NCBI GenBank assembly: GCA_964644695.1
Contig: CAZXWN010000010.1
Coordinates: 1-64,000 of the forward strand
Source of the DNA: CAZXWN01 sp964644695 [NCBI: uncultured bacterium]
GTDB lineage: Bacteria > UBP4 > UBA4092
Length of the DNA: 64,000 nucleotides
Direction: 5' to 3'
Below the pieces are notes generated by a model. The model saw nothing but the letters and a program-made list of their open reading frames with translations, was not told the origin of the DNA and made no database searches. This document shows positions 62,481-64,000 of this stretch, piece by piece. Both the position numbers and the translations under genes were made by a program. Numbering within the stretch: position 1 is the first letter of the stretch; every line of letters begins with the position of its first letter.

Positions 62481-63299
62481 TTAATCCTTTTTGGGGAAAA
62501 AGGGGAATAAAGCAGGGTCATAAGCTGCACCATGTTCTCCCCATTCAAAGGCTTCAGCATATTTGATGGTTTGTCCTAATTGTTCACCATATTCTTGTAT
62601 CAATAAATCCCGGTATCGGTCTGCATTCCAGCGGTGAGACCATTTTTCATCCAGCATGGCGATTCGGCCGGCCTCATCGTCTGCGGGAGGTACGATATCC
62701 AGATACCCATAGTTATAAGGTAACCATTCATAGAACTGAGAGGTATGCTGGTGCATCATTTTGAGTTTAGTATCCTGTACAGAGTCTATATTAATGGCGA
62801 CGGTGGGGGAGAATGGAAAGGGTTTTGTAAAGTTATCCGCCATATACATTAAGACGGGGTTATACATCAGGTGTTGAACATCAGGACAGATGTTTGGAAC
62901 GGTGACCATATACATGGCGTCCTGAACCAGTTGGGAGGTATAACGGTGGTCGGGATGGTAATCATTCGGGCGGTGGGTAATGACAATCCGGGGTTGGAAT
63001 AAACGGATAATCCGAATCACCTCTTTACGGTTAACCAGGGTCACTTCCAATTCCCCGTCATGGTTATCCAGGGTAATATATTCTGCTCCGATGACGGCTC
63101 CAGACGCACCCGCTTCGTTTCTTCTTCGTCTTGCCAAAATGGCACCAGATGCATTCTGATGTCCGGCATCCCCGTTTGTCAAGGAAACCAGTTTAACTGT
63201 ATGTCCCATTTTACGGAAAAGGGCCGCAGTTCCTCCTGCCCGGATGTCGGGATCATCGGGATGGGCACCAATCACTAAAACACGAATATCATCAACCAT
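62481..63299 (-). CDS. PIG-L (LmbE) family deacetylase
   Basis: 272 residues. Zinc-binding AHPDDPD, the loop TNGDAGHQ and HRPNDYHPDH are the three signature motifs. These enzymes remove N-acetyl groups from sugars such as GlcNAc conjugates. ATG 63299 follows GAGGG. First gene of the operon with the 148-residue protein and the GH36 enzyme, suggesting breakdown or remodelling of an N-acetylated galactoside or related glycan. Confidence 0.9.
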   Translation of the reverse strand: MVDDIRVLVIGAHPDDPDIRAGGTAALFRKMGHTVKLVSLTNGDAGHQNASGAILARRRRNEAGASGAVIGAEYITLDNHDGELEVTLVNRKEVIRIIRLFQPRIVITHRPNDYHPDHRYTSQLVQDAMYMVTVPNICPDVQHLMYNPVLMYMADNFTKPFPFSPTVAINIDSVQDTKLKMMHQHTSQFYEWLPYNYGYLDIVPPADDEAGRIAMLDEKWSHRWNADRYRDLLIQEYGEQLGQTIKYAEAFEWGEHGAAYDPALFPFFPKKD

Positions 63300-63380
63300 T
63301 CATTAAACCCTCGATAGAAAGAATAAGTACATTATCGCAAAGAAACGAGTCTGCAGGAAATCCGTATGAACCCCAGACAA

Positions 63381-63416
63381 TAAAAAACCGGATTTGCCGG
63401 AGGGGCAAACCCGGTT
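63381..63416 (-). terminator. Terminator of the rubrerythrin gene
   Basis: On the minus strand AACCGGGTTTGCC ... GGCAAATCCGGTT forms a hairpin followed by TTTTTTA (A's at 63382-63387). The rubrerythrin stop is 25 bases upstream. Confidence 0.85.
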
Positions 63417-63440
63417 AAAGCTGTGATTTATTTGAAATTA

Positions 63441-63986
63441 TTATTTATTGAAGTAGCGGTCGAGGAGGCCTTTGAAGGCAGCACCATGACGGGCTTCATC
63501 TTTACACATTTCATGGACCGTGTCATGGATGGCATCGAGGTTAAGTTCTTTAGCCCGTTTTGCGATGGCAAGTTTCCCCTGACAGGCACCGAACTCAGCA
63601 TCCACCCGTACAGACAGGTTCTTTTTTGTATCGGCACAAACCACTTCACCGAGTAATTCAGCAAACTTGGCGGCATGTTCGGCTTCTTCAAAAGCAATTC
63701 GTTTATAGGCTTCAGCGACTTCCGGATAACCTTCCCGATCGGCCTGACGGCTCATGGCCAGATACATACCGACTTCGGTACATTCACCGGCGAAATTGGC
63801 GCGGAGGCCTTCGAGGATTTCCGGGTCCAGACCTTCAACGGAACCAATGCGATGGACATCAGCCCAGGCTAATTCGCCTTTTTGTTCTATGAATTTAGAA
63901 CCGGGGACTTTACAAAGGGGGCATTTTTCGGGTGGTTCAGGACCTTCATGGACATAACCGCAAGCAGGACAAATCCATTTTTTCAT
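63441..63986 (-). CDS. Reverse-type rubrerythrin
   Basis: 181 residues. The rubredoxin domain is at the N-terminus (CPACGY and [11 protein letters not shown]), before the di-iron ferritin-like domain ([41 protein letters not shown]). In normal rubrerythrin the order is opposite; this order is the reverse type described from clostridia, where it reduces hydrogen peroxide and oxygen using NADH through partner proteins. GGAG lies at the right edge of the window. Points to an anaerobe that meets some oxygen. Confidence 0.95.
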   Translation of the reverse strand: MKKWICPACGYVHEGPEPPEKCPLCKVPGSKFIEQKGELAWADVHRIGSVEGLDPEILEGLRANFAGECTEVGMYLAMSRQADREGYPEVAEAYKRIAFEEAEHAAKFAELLGEVVCADTKKNLSVRVDAEFGACQGKLAIAKRAKELNLDAIHDTVHEMCKDEARHGAAFKGLLDRYFNK

Positions 63987-64000
63987 AATGATAAAACTCC

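Overview
The window looks like chromosome from an anaerobic, diderm (Gram-negative type) bacterium. An outer membrane: a TolC-type channel with a MacA-type adaptor. Anaerobic life: a multi-subunit NAD-linked [NiFe] hydrogenase with HypA and HypB, and a reverse-type rubrerythrin. Base composition is moderate, visibly more AT-rich at 1-9.4 kb and around 20.6-23.1 kb. I cannot name a phylum from sequence alone; the mix (Rhs shell protein, UroD-family enzymes, LamG and PKD proteins, DUF3795, many intergenic repeats) suits a little-studied lineage.

Layout. 1-9.1 kb is an AT-rich accessory region. It holds small unknown genes, a tandem pair of small membrane proteins, and a very large exported TPR / C39-peptidase-like / Rhs protein split by a frameshift. 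A relic of a second such locus and a TPR lipoprotein with a damaged signal peptide follow. 9.4-16.2 kb is a MarR-controlled tripartite efflux system (TolC, MacA, separate MacB-type ATPase, two MacB-type permeases). 16.2-20.5 kb has a UroD-family enzyme and nucleotide synthesis genes (purF, pyrR, pyrB). 20.6-23.1 kb has an exported ankyrin protein and a GIY-YIG protein. 23.5-31.9 kb has queA, a serine hydrolase, cysS, a methyltransferase, an exported PKD protein and a LamG protein.

32.3-40.8 kb is the hydrogenase operon: a DRTGG-like protein, a CBS-pair/ATPase regulator, two thioredoxin-like [2Fe-2S] proteins, a NuoF-like flavoprotein with extra ferredoxin clusters, a NuoG-like subunit that keeps a molybdopterin-oxidoreductase-like domain, and the [NiFe] small and large subunits. 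hypA and hypB lie at 46.7-47.9 kb. This resembles electron-bifurcating hydrogenases more than a simple Hox enzyme. 40.9-46.6 kb has a polysaccharide deacetylase, small Cys proteins, a bioY/UroD-like operon and an ECF sigma / anti-sigma / envelope-protein operon with a recognisable autoregulatory promoter. 48-59.8 kb has a DUF3795 protein, a glycosyltransferase, a Ski2-like helicase with a C-terminal winged helix, a GGDEF/EAL sensor, and a histidine kinase joined to a glycosidase-like gene that carries an in-frame stop. 59.9-64 kb (minus strand) has a PIG-L/unknown/GH36 sugar operon and rubrerythrin.

Recurring features are dispersed GC-rich intergenic repeats, three apparently damaged large or exported genes, and several genes whose predicted -10 box lies 6-9 bases before the start codon, suggesting leaderless transcripts. 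I saw no tRNA, rRNA, CRISPR array, insertion sequence or riboswitch.
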